A DNA stretch of 64,000 bases from Chrysoperla carnea (GCF_905475395.1 NC_058339.1:79326520-79390519); one strand, 5' to 3'; counted from the stretch's first letter, positions 1 to 12,080 are shown. Numbers and translations are program-made. Notes: a model not told the origin generated them from the letters alone.

Positions 1-255
1 ATTTACTGTAGCTGGAAAACTCTTCCAATATGGCTGTACTTTAACTGTTTAACACACGCTTAATCTTTGCAAGTGCTTTTTTGAAATAATTTACTATAAT
101 AGTAATAATTCATAATAATACATAATTATTTTTTTCAAATACTTCTGCCATAAAATGTGTGAAGTATTCAATTAAAGAAATTTATACAACATAATAAACG
201 TATATGAAACGTTTATGTACAGAGTACTCAAAAATATTTAACATTATATGATAAT

Positions 256-700
256 TTTATACCATGTTTACATATATGAAATATATCAAGGTATATTAAG
301 TTTTGTCCCAAGTTTGTAACGCTTAAAAATGTTGATCCTACAAACCAAATTTTGCTACAGTTGTTTATAAAATCACTTAATTACTCCATTTTCGGTTGTC
401 TGTCTGTCTCAAATTGAAATTTCTATAGCATGATAAGGACATAAAAGTGAGGTCGAGTTCGTAGATAAGCAACATAGGTGAATAAGTCCATTTCCGTTTG
501 TCTTTCCATCTATCCGTCTAAATAAAAAGAGATATCAATCTGAAATTTTTATAGCGTACTCAGGACGTAAAAAGTGAGTTTGTCTTCGTAAATGAGCAAC
601 ATAGGTCAATTGGATAGAACAAAAGATTAAGAAACAGTTTTTTGATTTCTTATAAACGTCACTGTTTATTCGTGTGTCCGCAAATTTGGACAAAACTTTA
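256..700 (+). mobile_element. DINE-like dispersed repeat, copy A1 (degenerate)
   Basis: First of about nine copies of a family I call A. It begins with TTTATACCATG, has the conserved AAGTTTGTAACGC stretch, then a GTCTGTCTGTC tract, a CTGAAATTTTTATAGCG block and the ATGAGCAACATAGGTCAATTGG block. It looks internally rearranged: the 'CCATTT..GGTTGTC' and 'GAGTTCGTA..GAGCAACATAGGT' blocks both occur twice. The end is lost after the 'CACTGTTTATTCGTG' block. No coding capacity. Classification is by structure only. Confidence 0.7.
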
Positions 701-1644
701 GTGTCCATTTTCTCTAAAACTATAAAAGATAGGGAAGTGAAAATTTACAGGTAGCTTCAACTATTAATCTTGTGAAACATTCTCGAAAAACTAAAAAAAA
801 TTTTAGAATATACTTTCCAAAATTATAGAAATTTTTGAAAGCCAAATATGTGTTGGTTTACTGAAGTTTTAAACTCTTCTAAAATTTATAAAAAATAATG
901 CAAGCACTGACATACAGAGATTACATACTTTGTTTTTCTAAGTTTAGATGGGCTATCAATAACTTTGTTTTTTAATAAATTTTAATTTCACTTTCAAATT
1001 TTGTCATGGTATCAAGTCTAGTTTTACATTGTTATGGGTAATATGACCAATTCGACATCAGGATTATCCCCTATTGCCAGTTCTATGTGAAATGACAAGA
1101 AAAAACGAATACCCCATAGTTGTGTTTACGTATAAACAATTTTGTATTATTTATGATGTGTGTATGTACTTTTTTTAAAATAAAAATATGGAAAAATGGA
1201 TTTTAAAACAAGATATTTGTGTATATGCATGTTATTATTATTAATATTTATTATATTTCATTCAGACAAAATCAGATATCTCAAGCTAAAAAGATAGCTT
1301 TATTTTTTACGTGAGAAAATTTAATAATTATGATTATAAAATTGATGTAGTTAAAACCTTAAAATATATATATGTATTATTAATATGGATGCACTTTTAG
1401 TATTCCGTACCAATTAAAACAACTACTCAGACCCGTGCGCACGGGAGGGGTTTTGGGGGTCAAAGTCCTTTCCATTGAGAATCTCTGCACTTTTTGAACA
1501 TTATAGTCCAGTAAATGAAACATGGATCTAAGTATGGATCTAGTAAGTCTCTATCTCATCGGGAAGTTAGTTTACAATCAATTACAAAATTTCACGCGGA
1601 CAAACATACAAGATAGTGGGTTAATACTAACATGGTAATAATAA
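701..1644. other. Non-genic AT-rich stretch
   Basis: No supportable gene. It holds a GC-rich palindromic patch near 1433 (CCCGTGCGCACGGG), a common start motif of anonymous insect repeats, but no second boundary could be placed. Confidence 0.4.
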
Positions 1645-1900
1645 ACCCGATTTTTTAGTTTTTTGGGTCAAAATTACCCAATATACCAAGTTATATCAAA
1701 TTCCGAAACAAAAAGATAGGTATATAAGGTAACATTGACCTAAAATGTAAAAAATCGGATTCGTTTAACGATAGAATTCGTATTTTTTAAGATATAAACG
1801 ATGTGAATGGATCGATTTCAGTCGATATTTTAGAAACGATTTGGTTATTCGTAAAATAAATCCAACTTTTATATTTTTTAAGGAAAAAATATCCTATTTA
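1645..1900 (+). repeat. Solitary diverged relative of the 306-bp satellite monomer
   Basis: Reads in the same order as the array at 12326-13708: CGATTTTTT, TTTTTTGGGTCAAAATTACC, ATATCAAATTCCGAAACAAA, TATAAGGTAACATTGACC, then GGATCGATTTC and a TTATTCGTAAAA block. Similarity is patchy but colinear over about 250 bases, so this is an old dispersed copy of the same sequence, not an array member. Confidence 0.6.
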
Positions 1901-2925
1901 GGCCCTTTTGCTAATTTTATTACATTTTCAAAGGAATTCGTTAATAAATTCCAAAAATGGAGAACAGAGACTTATTTTTTTTATTTTATTGAAAATGAAT
2001 GATTTATGAATTGATGATCACTGCTCAAGAAAAATATGTCTGGTGATAGAATAGAGACAATTTTTTTTTGCGTGTCTCCCTCTGTAGTTAAATCGTAAAT
2101 GTCATAAAATTGGAATATTATATCTTTTTAATTTTACACAATAAATTAAAAGTGGGAAAATCCAAAAATACCTAAAAAACCCTTAATAATCTATCCCTAT
2201 TTAAAAGAGTCTTCTGTTTTTATTTTTATTTTTTATTTTTTTATTCTTTTAAATATTAAATAATAGACCTCTTTTTTAATTGTAGATACCTATAATTTTC
2301 AAATTAATTGAATTAAATAATTCAAAAAATATTTCGATATTAAAACGTTTTTTAATTGAAATAAGTGGTTTGTTAAAATAATTAGCATAAATTATTTTTT
2401 TTTTGAAAATAAAATAACAAAATGGGACATAAACGACCTTGAATTATATAAATTTTTTAGTATTTAAATAAAGTAAAATTAAAGTTTTTAAATGCTTACA
2501 GCTAATAAATTGCTAAAAAAAAAACTATAATAGAAGTGACCAAGAGCAACTTACTATTAATAAACATTTTTGGGAAAAATAGAACCGAAACCAAAAAAAT
2601 TGCACAAAATAATTAATAAAAATATTTTTAAATTATTGTACTTACTTATCTCAGCAATTTTCCACATTTGTGGTTTAAAGCTTTGACAACGTCACGGAAC
2701 AGTGATTTTAAAGCGACTCTGGATTTTAGCCATTCCTGTTCTGATTGAAATTAGGTAAGTTTGAAGAGATAAGGTACACAGACTGCTCCATTTTAACCTA
2801 GTTCTTCGGGTTTCTTTAATAGCCAATTTAGATTCTAAACGATAAGAGATAGAATAACACTTTAAATTAAAAAGTTGATCCCCAAAAAAACGAACGATTT
2901 TTGTTTAAAGCATTTTTTCGAAAAA
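1901..2925. other. Non-genic AT-rich stretch
   Basis: Mostly A/T runs. I see no gene, RNA or repeat with definable ends. Confidence 0.4.
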
Positions 2926-3165
2926 AGTTACCTTTCGGAGGAAATACGATTTAAAAATATGTCATCATTGCATTTCACCAAAGAAAATACGTTTAAAGGT
3001 ATCAATAATTATAGTTCGAAGTCATGAACACAGGAAAAAGTCCTCCATTGCCATTAAAAACTTTTGGTTAAAGCATTTTACCGTAGTTAGTATGTTTTCT
3101 TTCGATTAAATTCAATAATGAAATATTTTTAAGTCGTATTCCCTCCGAAAGCTATCGATTTTCGA
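2926..3165. repeat. Long imperfect inverted repeat (foldback)
   Basis: The left arm (about 2926-2990; CTTTCGGAGGAAATACGA) is the reverse complement, with scattered mismatches, of the right arm (about 3085-3165; TCGTATTCCCTCCGAAAG). The loop is about 95 bases. It looks like a foldback-type MITE remnant; ends are approximate. Confidence 0.65.
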
Positions 3166-4262
3166 AAAAAAAAAGGTACATAGAAGAAATTTTGAGGGGA
3201 GAGTTATTAAATTAGAGCTTATAGCAGTCCAAAATATGAAAATTTCAACGATCTACGAGATAGGATTTTTTTTTTTTCAAAATAGAAGTTTATATTGAAA
3301 ACTTGTCATCCCTTATTTTGTACAATGAAGTTAAAAACAGCCTTATCAAGAACCTCCTCGTTTTTGTAAGTCAGTCTAATAAGATGCCAATGTTGTTATA
3401 ATTTATCATTATGAAAAATGATTTGATGTCCAGTACGATGTTATAGAACGGATGGATGATTTTCTAACTAATAAAAAAAACCTTGCAAATTTAACTAAAT
3501 AATTATTATTTAATTATATTTTTTATGTTTAATTTTTATTTTGTTAATATGGTAACTATCGTTGATGGCCTAATTATTAATTATTATCGAGATAGTTCCA
3601 TTAAAATAACTTTTAAGGTTTTCATTTCAAAATATTCATTTTACAGTTTTAATTTTTTCTTATTATTATGATTATAATTTATTAATTTTTATTTTATCTC
3701 TCAAATAAATGTCATGAAGCAGAATTTTTTTTTGGGTTTTTCAAAATTTATTTCGTTAAAACATTATCTTCCTTTGTTTAGATAGAATACGAACAACGCC
3801 ACATACAATCGGTCATGTTAAAAATTATGGTAAAAAGCACTCTTGTGAACTCTGTCTAAAACTTCTTGATTATATACAGAGATGTTCAAAAATTAAAAAC
3901 AACAATAATTCTTGCAATAAAATAAATGAGTACGTTATTTTAAAATATTATGGTGGGTAAGTTGCTCCTGTGAGAATATACCATTTTCCTCTGGGTCTAA
4001 TTATTTCTCCTAAAAGATGTATATAAATACCATGCATTTTATCAATCTCTAATCTGTTTAAGTGATGACGAAATTCTTCAAAAATATATGTTGGATAAAG
4101 CTGACTTTAAGAACTGAATTCCATTAAAAAAACACAAAATTGTAGACAATTTGATAAACAATTTCTCTTCGTTTGATCCAGGTTTGGATGAAAACTGCTT
4201 GCTGTGTGTTAATTGTAAACTTAATTCTAAGGTCAAGCAGTTGAGAATTTTTGCCTTAATTA
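3166..4262. other. Non-genic AT-rich stretch
   Basis: No gene supported. Open frames here run into repeat sequence and have no recognisable product. Confidence 0.4.
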
Positions 4263-4804
4263 TTATACCATTTATATGAAGTATACCAAGGTACACTAAG
4301 TTTAGTCCCAAGTTTGTAACCAAATTAGTCTACCTAATAAAATCACCTAATTAATTCATTTCCGGTTGTGTGTCTGTCTGTCTGTCTGTCGTCTGTCTGG
4401 CGTCTGCTGTCGTCTGTCCGTCTGTCAAACTCAAAAACGAAAAGAAAAGCTGAAATTTTTATAGGGTGCTTAGGACGTAAAAAGTGAAGTGCAGTTCGTA
4501 AATGAGCAACTTAGATCAATTGGGTCGTAGGACCCATCTTGTAAACTGTTAGAGATAGAACAAAAGTTTAAATGTAAAAAATGTTCTTTATAAAAAAATA
4601 AACAACTTTGTTTGAAACATTTTTTCGTAAACATCACTGTTTACCCGTTAGAGCGCAAATTGTATAGTATGTATTATATGGGAATATCAGTTATGTATGT
4701 GTAACATGTATGCATGTGCAATGTGACAGAGTAATCAACACTGTCTATACATGGTATTTCAACAATTAACTCATTCAATTGTTTGTTTTCACTTGTTTAT
4801 TAAC
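4263..4804 (+). mobile_element. DINE-like dispersed repeat, copy A2 (near full length)
   Basis: Starts TTATACCATTTATATGAAG, carries AAGTTTGTAAC, an expanded and slipped GTCTGTC/GTCTGTCC tract (about 4371-4426), the 'CCCATCTTGTAAACTGTTAGAG' block, CACTGTTTACCCGT, then 'AGTAATCAACACTGTCTATA' and the terminal hairpin/TTGTTTTCACTTGT end. The microsatellite core is the most variable part of the family. Confidence 0.8.
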
Positions 4805-5283
4805 ACTATTATACAATTCCGATGCTTTGAAACATTTCTGTATCAAATTTTAATACAATATTTTTATTTATTAATTAAAAGATTCTAATCAAACATGATA
4901 TTTATTTATATAAAAATTTTTCTTCTTCTAAAAACATAAAAATGATCAATATCGTCAACTCAATCAATAAAAAAAATAAATACATACAATAAACAACAAA
5001 AAACAATACAATTTAATCGTGAAGGTCATTAAGTCACGGGCAACGTAACTATTTTATTTAGTGAAATCATCTTTGTAATTTATAATCACCAGAATGATAG
5101 TCTTGGTGCTCATCAGAATTCATTTTCATTGATAAATACACCTATGGAGTAACTTAGGTGAACAACTTTTTTACTTACAAAATTTCTTGTAAGAGAAGCA
5201 TTGTCTTTAATGTGGCTGGGAGTTTTTGATCGACCAATCATAAATTTACCGAACATTCCTTTTTTTAAATATTATATTACGGA
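4805..5283. other. Non-genic AT-rich stretch
   Basis: Nothing recognisable between repeat copy A2 and the family-C repeat. Confidence 0.35.
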
Positions 5284-6080
5284 GATAATTTAAAAACGAA
5301 AATGTTGCCCAAAAACTGAAATTTTGTGTGTCAATTAATGAAATTTAATACGCCTTCTGTATAAATTTGGAGTCAATTCTCTGTATACTGTTTGCGATAA
5401 ATTAATTATTAAAAACGGTTGTTTTTACATGGTGGTATATGAAGAAGTTGTAATAAATAAATGTTTTTCAATAAGTGCTTTTAAAATAAATTACATAAAA
5501 AAACTTTCATCAAAACTCCTCAAGTTTTAAGCTTTATAATCATACCAAAATTAAGAACTTTGCCCAAAAATGAAAAAGTTTTTTTGGTAAAAACTTTGAC
5601 TTTGATAGTTAATTTCTTCTAAATCGTAGAGAGAATCAAAATGAATTTTTCACAAAAGAGAAGTTTATAAATATTTGTCGTAGATCTAGATTAGCCCATT
5701 TTCTGTCCGTCCACCCGTCAGTCAACACGATAACTCAAAAACGCAAATAAAAAAGATGCTTATAGTTAAAATTACAACTTTTTGGTATCATTTTCAACAT
5801 ACGGTATCGAAATATCTTAAAGAATTGATATAAAAATAATTAAAAATTTCAAATTTTATTTATCAATTAATCATCCTTTTATACGTCTTTTGTACAAAAT
5901 TTATATCGATTCTCTCTACGATTTATGAGAAATGTGCCCCTTTTTTGGAAAAAAAAACTGACTTTGATAGTTCATTTCTCCTAAACCGTTCAAAGAATCG
6001 AAAAAAATATTTCACAAAAGGCGTATAAAAAGATGATAAATTGAAAAATAAAATAAATTTAATTGAAATATCTTAATATC
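5284..6080 (+). repeat. Dispersed repeat family C, copy 1 (compound)
   Basis: Shares a long colinear stretch with 8646-9030: 'CTGAAATTTTGTGTGTCAAT', 'AATACGCCTTCT', 'TACATGGTGGTATATGA', 'CTGACTTTGATAG'. From about 5800 a second, more diverged version of the same blocks follows (ATCCTTTTATACGTCTTTTG, GACTTTGATAGTTCATTTCT). Between them (about 5692-5785) is a GTCCGTCCACCCGTC fragment from repeat family A. No terminal structure was found. Confidence 0.65.
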
Positions 6081-6824
6081 AATTACATAAATTGTTTTGT
6101 TCGACTCTAAATTAAAGGAGATATCACTTGTCCGACAACTTCAAAATTGCATTAAATAGTTATTTTGAAGTTATCGAATAACAAACAACCCCTTTCATAT
6201 AAATCGGGCGAATATTATTTTTTGTTATTTTACCATTCGAATAGAATCCATTCTCGCACAATAAAAAACATTCTGAGTTGCATGACAGAAAACGTAGATC
6301 TAACAAAATTTTCCGGAGATACTCCGGGCCCCGGGACTATGAAAACAATAATGTCCAAAAAAAATCAATTTTATGTACTATCATCCAGTCCACAGATTTT
6401 GGAAAAAAATATTGATTAAATATTTTGTTCATTGATTTGGAAATAACAGCAAAAATTTCAATTATGTAACTGTTACATTTTTTTAATCTAACTGTACATA
6501 TTTACGTAGATTTTTCAATAATTAAAAACTAAAATTTCTGTCCGTTTTTTTAACGAAATAAAGCCTATCTATATATTTATATATTTGTTAATACTAAGGA
6601 TTATTGAAATTATATCCTCTTTACTACTCTTCAGTCCTTACGTTTTGTTAGTAAAATACATACTCAGTTTTATTACTTGGAACTAGTGTCGGCAATCTTT
6701 ATTGGCGGTCTCTGTTTGATTTAGTTTAGTAGAAGTGTCCAAAAAGGCCATAATATTTGTTATTATTTGTTTGTGTTTAGTAGTATCAAGTTTGTTTTGG
6801 TGTAAAAACTGTCCTGTGCCAATA
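6081..6824. other. Region upstream of the RRM gene
   Basis: Presumably carries the promoter and 5' leader of the three-RRM gene. No convincing TATA box was found; a TCAGT initiator-like pentamer occurs at about 6664. An 84-codon open frame at 6165-6419 has no recognisable features and is not called. A perfect palindrome, TCCGGGCCCCGGGA, lies near 6321. Confidence 0.35.
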
Positions 6825-9800
6825 ATGGAACCTTTAGTAAATTTAATTGTTAATTATCTACCATTGAATCTAACTGATGATGATTTAAGGCGATTATTTG
6901 AACGTAAGTAATTGTATTTTCATTTTATTATCGAAAAATTATTGATTACCTACCAGAAAATAACTTATCTTATTACTGGTACAGAGATGTGATTTATAAT
7001 ATTGCCTCAAATGTTTCTTTTCTGATACAAAAGACATTTCGTTGCGAAAATTTCAAAAGATCGTTAAAAATAATTAACGTTTACAAAACTAAAATTAGGT
7101 GTGATCCAATTTTCAATGGAAAATTTTACAGTTATGTTCGTAAAAATTGTTTTTTGAGACGCTATGAAAATTTTATGACTAGGTTCACAAATTTTTAATA
7201 GTATTTAAGAAAGCTACCATAAAAAAACATATTTACTTCGAAAAATAAAAATTTTTGTAGTGCATTTGCAAGCTTTGTGGCCAAAACTAAGTTTCAGTGT
7301 GAATTTTAGAACTAAATTTGGCATCTTAAACAAAATTTCGTGAAATAATATTAAAATTTACATTTTTACAGCGTATGGAGCAATATTATCATCAAAAATC
7401 GTAACTAGCCCAAATGGAAAATCATTATGTTACGGTTTTGTAAAATATTATGAGCCAGAAAGTGCTTCAGCTGCAATCAATAATTTAAATGGTATACGAA
7501 TTTATAATAAAGTATTAAAAGTTGCACATGCTTTACCAAAAATACCACACACACAACGTGCCAATAATTTATTAATAAAAAATTTACCAAAAACAATTAA
7601 AAAAGAAGATTTGGAAACTATATTTAGACCTTATGGAAAAATAATGTACACGAGGATATTATATGAACCAGCAGTTTTATATACAAAGATTTCTGTACCA
7701 GAAACGGAATGTTTATCAAAAGGTAAGATTTATTTATCATTACTTATGAAGAAAGTTTAAATAAAGTATATCCATTAAATTGAAACTTGTCCGGGCTATC
7801 AACAACTTTCTGAACCGCTTAAAACCTACAGTAATTTTGGTAATTAAAAAGTTGTCAAGCTAAACATAATTATGACACAACGATTTGCAATATATTTTTT
7901 ATCAATGACAATTTATGATGCCCATAACCCAAAACGAAAAGTTAGTAGACTGAAAATTTAATAGCGAATTCTAAACTAAAAAATGACTTCGTTATCACGA
8001 TAGATTCTATTAACTTGAGTTAACTTTGAAATCAATATGTTTTTAGACAAAAACTGTTTTCCGTTTGGAAACAAAATCCTCAGTTTCAAAAAAAATTGTT
8101 GAAAAACAAAACAAAATTTACAGCTCAAAGAAATGCTCATTTTCATTTGAAAAAAAACAAAATTATGAGACATTTTGTGTACTTAAGTCGCCCTATTAGC
8201 TCAGTTGGTTAAGGCGTAACCAATTCCGTCCGCGGTATGCTTAGGGTAGCGGGTTCGATTCCCGATTTAATTAATAGTTATGATGAGCTGGTGTAGGGCA
8301 TGGTATATGCATGAAGGAGGTGCACTCAGCCTCTGAAATTGAAGAGCTGATAAATGAAATTATCAGCGGAAAGGTGGTAAAACACATGGTATCACAATGA
8401 GCGCTAAAGCCTAAGTGTGTCTTTCGTGGACAGCCAATGTAACCTAACTTAACCTAACCTTCTGTTTAAAAGAATAAACTTGACCAGAATATGGAATGAA
8501 TTCGAAAAATAAATTTTATTTAGAAGATTGTTGGATTCAAACTTAAAAATTAATTGATAAGAGGGAATATACAAGTTTTTTAATTTCTTTTGCAAGCAAA
8601 GTTTGTCTTTTGCAAGCTTAAAATTAAAACAACATAAAAATTTTAATTAAGGTTTATCGATACCAAAACGAAAGTGTTACCAACAAACTGAAATTTTGTG
8701 TGTCAATTAATGAAATTTAATACGCCTTCTATATAAATTTCAAGTCGATTCTCTGTACGGTTACGATAAATTAATAATTAAAAATAGCCCTTTTTACATG
8801 GTGGTATATGATGGAGTTGTAATAAATGTTGGTTTTTTAGTCAATAAGTGCTTTTATTAATATTCCTCAAGTTGTAATCTTTAAAATCAGACCAAAATTA
8901 AGAATTGTGCAAAAAAATAAAAACTTTTTTTGGTAGAAACACTGACTTTGATAGATAATTTATCCTAAATTTTTCAGACAATCGATATAAATTTTTCATA
9001 AAAGACTTATGAAAGGATGTTTAATTCATTAACAAAATTTCAAATTTTCGGGATCATTTTCATTTTTTCGGTATCGAAATACTTTAAAGAAAACATATTA
9101 ATAAATGCTTTGAATTAACAAAAAAACTTTTTTTGCAATTAGAAGTTTACGAATGGGAACTGGACGCATAAGTATCATCTTAATCTCCTTAAGAAAATAT
9201 CGTATTGTTTGAAACTTTTTTCTGTATAAAAATTACGATTATTTCAACATCTATCTTTTTTTCAGGCATAGCATTTGTACGTTTTGCAAAATTAGAGGAT
9301 GCAGAGCAAGCTATGCGTGCCTTAAACGGGACAATACCTCCAGGATTTAAAAAACCATTGGAAATTAAAATGACACAAAATACAAAGGGAAAACCATCTT
9401 CAGTATATAACTTGCCAGAATTAATGGATACAACAGATCAGAGTTACGCTTCACTAAATGATACAACGTTATCAATTGTACCGTTTTACAATAATAATCA
9501 AAATGGGCAATTTGTACCATTTGGTGGACAGATGACGGAGGGTAAAAATTTATACGTACGGAATTTTAGTCCGAAAATTGATGAAATGTCAATGTGTGAA
9601 TTATTTAGATCATATGGTAATGTATTGTGGTTAAAAATAGCTCGACATCGTGACGGTACATCACGAAAATATGGTTTCGTAGAAATGGAAACGGAAAATG
9701 GTGCCACACAAGCTATAAGACAATTAAATGGAATTTTTATCATGGGGTATAAATTATGTGTACAGTTGAATAATAATCCTGATTCGCCGCCATTTTCAGT

Positions 9801-9834
9801 CAAATGTGATAAAAATTTTAGAATATCAAATTAA
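6825..9834 (+). CDS. Divergent ELAV/Sex-lethal-type protein with three RRMs (three exons)
   Basis: Exons are 6825-6903, 7372-7722 and 9266-9834. The donors are GTAAGT and GTAAGA, the acceptors TTTACAG and TTTTCAG, and the joined frame is exactly 999 nt (332 residues). The start ATG has A at -3 and G at +4. RRM1 (about 6-80) has RNP2 LIVNYLP and RNP1 CYGFVKYY; RRM2 (about 91-180) has LLIKNLP and GIAFVRF; RRM3 (about 237-313) has LYVRNF and KYGFVEM. Two adjacent RRMs, a linker of roughly 55 residues and a third RRM is the ELAV/Hu layout, and LIVNYLP is a hallmark of ELAV and Sxl. RRM2, however, ends 'IPPGFKKPLEIKM', more like Sxl (IPxGxxxPL) than ELAV, and its beta2-beta3 loop is about 10 residues longer than usual. 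Members bind U-rich RNA and regulate splicing or stability. Its sequence divergence suggests a paralog, perhaps tissue-restricted (inference). Intron 2 has taken in a SINE and a family-C repeat. Confidence 0.88.
8188..8460 (+). mobile_element. tRNA-derived SINE with AACCTAACC tail
   Basis: The pol III A box TAGCTCAGTTGG (8197-8208) and B box GGTTCGATTCC (8252-8262) match consensus, 43 bases apart. The head has mismatched tRNA stems, so it is a SINE, not a tRNA gene. The body runs to GGTATCACAATG and a 3' tail (8441-8460) of AACCTAACTTAACCTAACC. The last ~75 bases resemble the 3' end of the truncated LINE at 23156-23686. It lies in intron 2 of the RRM gene. Confidence 0.85.
8646..9120 (+). repeat. 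Dispersed repeat family C, copy 2
   Basis: Colinear with 5284-5670 over most of its length (CTGAAATTTTGTGTGTCAAT, AATACGCCTTCTATATAAAT, TTTACATGGTGGTATATGAT). It lies in intron 2 of the RRM gene, about 150 bases before exon 3. Confidence 0.65.
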
Positions 9835-9935
9835 TTACCATAAAATTTTTTCCTAAAAAAACCTTTTTCAAAAAAAAAAACCATTTCCGTATCGTAATGA
9901 TATTATAAAAAAGAGTTACGAAAAATTTTAAGTTA

Positions 9936-10229
9936 TGTTAACCGGTCAATTTAAACATCCAAAGGTACAAAAATTCGCAAACGACTAAAATTTGGTAGGA
10001 TTGATCAAAACACCACCATCAATGAAATCTAAAAAGTCCTCACCGATCCAAGATGTGGAAAAACATTTAGCTAATTTTATAATAAAAGTGGCCGTTTTGC
10101 AAAACATCTTTAAAAAACAAATGTTTTTGTGACCTTGTGTCTTGAACAATCCTACCAAATTTCACCCGGGTGCGAATTTTTGTACCTTCACTCATTTTTT
10201 TTATTTAATTTGACCGGATAAGAAGGATT
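9936..10229. repeat. Inverted repeat just downstream of the RRM gene
   Basis: The left arm (about 9936-10010; GGTACAAAAATTCGCA, AAATTTGGTAGGATTG) is complementary to the right arm (about 10150-10229; CAATCCTACCAAATTTC, TGCGAATTTTTGTACC). The loop is about 130 bases. It starts about 100 bases after the stop codon, so it may lie in the 3' UTR and could form a strong RNA hairpin. Possible poly(A) signals (AATAAA) lie beyond it near 10282. Confidence 0.7.
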
Positions 10230-10398
10230 AGGTTGGTGACTTTAGTCACATAAAATGTCATTTTTAGTACGTTTATTAATACAATAAAATTGGCAATTTT
10301 TAATACAATTAAATTGCATGTTTGAAAATTAGTACAGTTTTTTATTTGGTTGTAATAACTTCGTGTCGAAAAATCGACTACTCAGGGGAGGGTGAGTC

Positions 10399-10637
10399 TA
10401 ACAAATTATAGTTTAAAAAACTAAAAAAACACGTTTTATTGCACTTAAAATTGGATAATAATTTTAATTGTAATGTGCAATTCAAAAGTACAAGTCTATA
10501 ATATAGACTATATCTTTTAAATCAGCTAATTTAAAGAATCAATGTAGAGACCATCCCACGCTTTGGATATTACATTACAATTAAAATTATTAACTTCTTT
10601 TTAGTGCAATAATGCATGTTTTTTAAACTGTAATTCT
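10399..10637. repeat. Inverted repeat (foldback), family G
   Basis: The left arm (10399-10476; AGTTTAAAAAAC, TTATTGCACTT, ATAATTTTAATTGTAATGT) is the reverse complement of the right arm (10572-10637). A single-arm relative occurs near 53800-53850 (TTTATTGCACTAAAAAGTGG). Confidence 0.65.
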
Positions 10638-12080
10638 AAACAAACTTTATCAAATTCGACAATTCATACAAATATTTTTTTAAATCATGAAACGGTACAA
10701 TTTTTTTGAATGGGCTCGTACCTTTATAGTATGTAAAAAAATTACCAAAAAAAACAATCTAAAGAATTAATTAAAAGAATTTTTCGAATTAAGATTTTTA
10801 TTTATTTTTATTTTTTTTAATAGAATTTACTATTTTTTGTTTTTGTTATTTTGTATCTATATATTTTTAATAAATTTTTTAAGAATTTGAAGAGAAAATG
10901 TGGTTTAATTTTAAAATCCTAATTTTTGTCCGTCTGTGGCCCTACATGGATTAGATCCAAAAATTAAATTGGATGGTGGAATCATTTATTCCCTCGGACG
11001 TTCATTTAGTTATTAATTTAACTTATCTCGAATCCTTCAAATGAAGACCAGAAGAATAACAAGTGAAATTTACAAAATTTAAAAAAAAAAAACCAGAAAA
11101 ATGTCGTTTTTCCTTGTATCTTTCTCAAACTGAACCGAATTTCTGCAAACTATGAACACTTTTCATTAAATTACCTTTAAAAAAATGGAAATCGGTTCAT
11201 CCGTTTATGAGCTACGATGTCACAGACAGATAAACAAACTTAGCGGTCAAACTTATAACAACCTTCTTTTCGTTTTGGGGATTAATAATAGGTTTTGAAT
11301 GAAGTTATTACAAATTATTTCCACTTTCGTTTGTTGTCAAATCGGCCAATGTTACAATTTTTGGGCTCAATTTTCCTCTTACAATAATTTCATTAAAATC
11401 GAAATCAATTTTTTACTAATTATATTATAAAGTTTAAAAAATAAACGAACATTGTAGACATGGATTTATTTCGTTGATTAAAAATATATAAAAAATTATG
11501 GCAATTTGAAGGCTACTTTAGTTTAAATCTTAGAATAGCTTCTGAGAAATTACGTCAATGTCCAAAAATTTTCATCCATATATAATATAAAATTTGAAAT
11601 TATGGTTCTTTTTTTTAGTCCAATTTTGTAAGATTATTGTATGCGTTTATTTTACTTTTTGGTGGGAACGGAACTATGAATAAAGTGCAAACTAATAAAC
11701 CACAGCAGTGGACTTACCTAAGGCAATAGCAACAGGACCGTCTTAATCCTTTTTAAGGCTCTTGCCTCACAAGAATCCCGAAGCTAATTTTTCTTTGTAA
11801 AATTTCACTTGACAGCTACTCGAAAACTGATTGTATTTTTTATGTCAATGGTCACGTCATTACTGCGACATACTGCATAAATACTCACTTTTTGTAGCAG
11901 AGTGTATAAACAAATTGATAAAAATATTAGCATTTAGTTTACCCTGGATAAGTTTTTCGACTAAAATAGTATGCTAATAAGATAATTATTAAATGCCATT
12001 GCCCCATTTTATCTCATTTAACATATTTTGGTAGAAAAATCAAATTTTGTTCAATGTTCAATTGAACCTAAATAAATTAT
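10638..12080. other. Non-genic AT-rich stretch
   Basis: No gene or definable repeat. It contains the poly(A)-rich and T-rich runs typical of this window. Confidence 0.4.

Noticed and set aside
6165..6419. 84-codon frame upstream of the RRM gene
   Set aside because: No domain, and low-complexity Lys/Ile/Asn composition. It could be 5' leader sequence but nothing supports translation.
8188..8275. Possible functional tRNA gene
   Set aside because: Perfect A and B boxes, but the acceptor and anticodon stems do not pair and a SINE body with tail follows.
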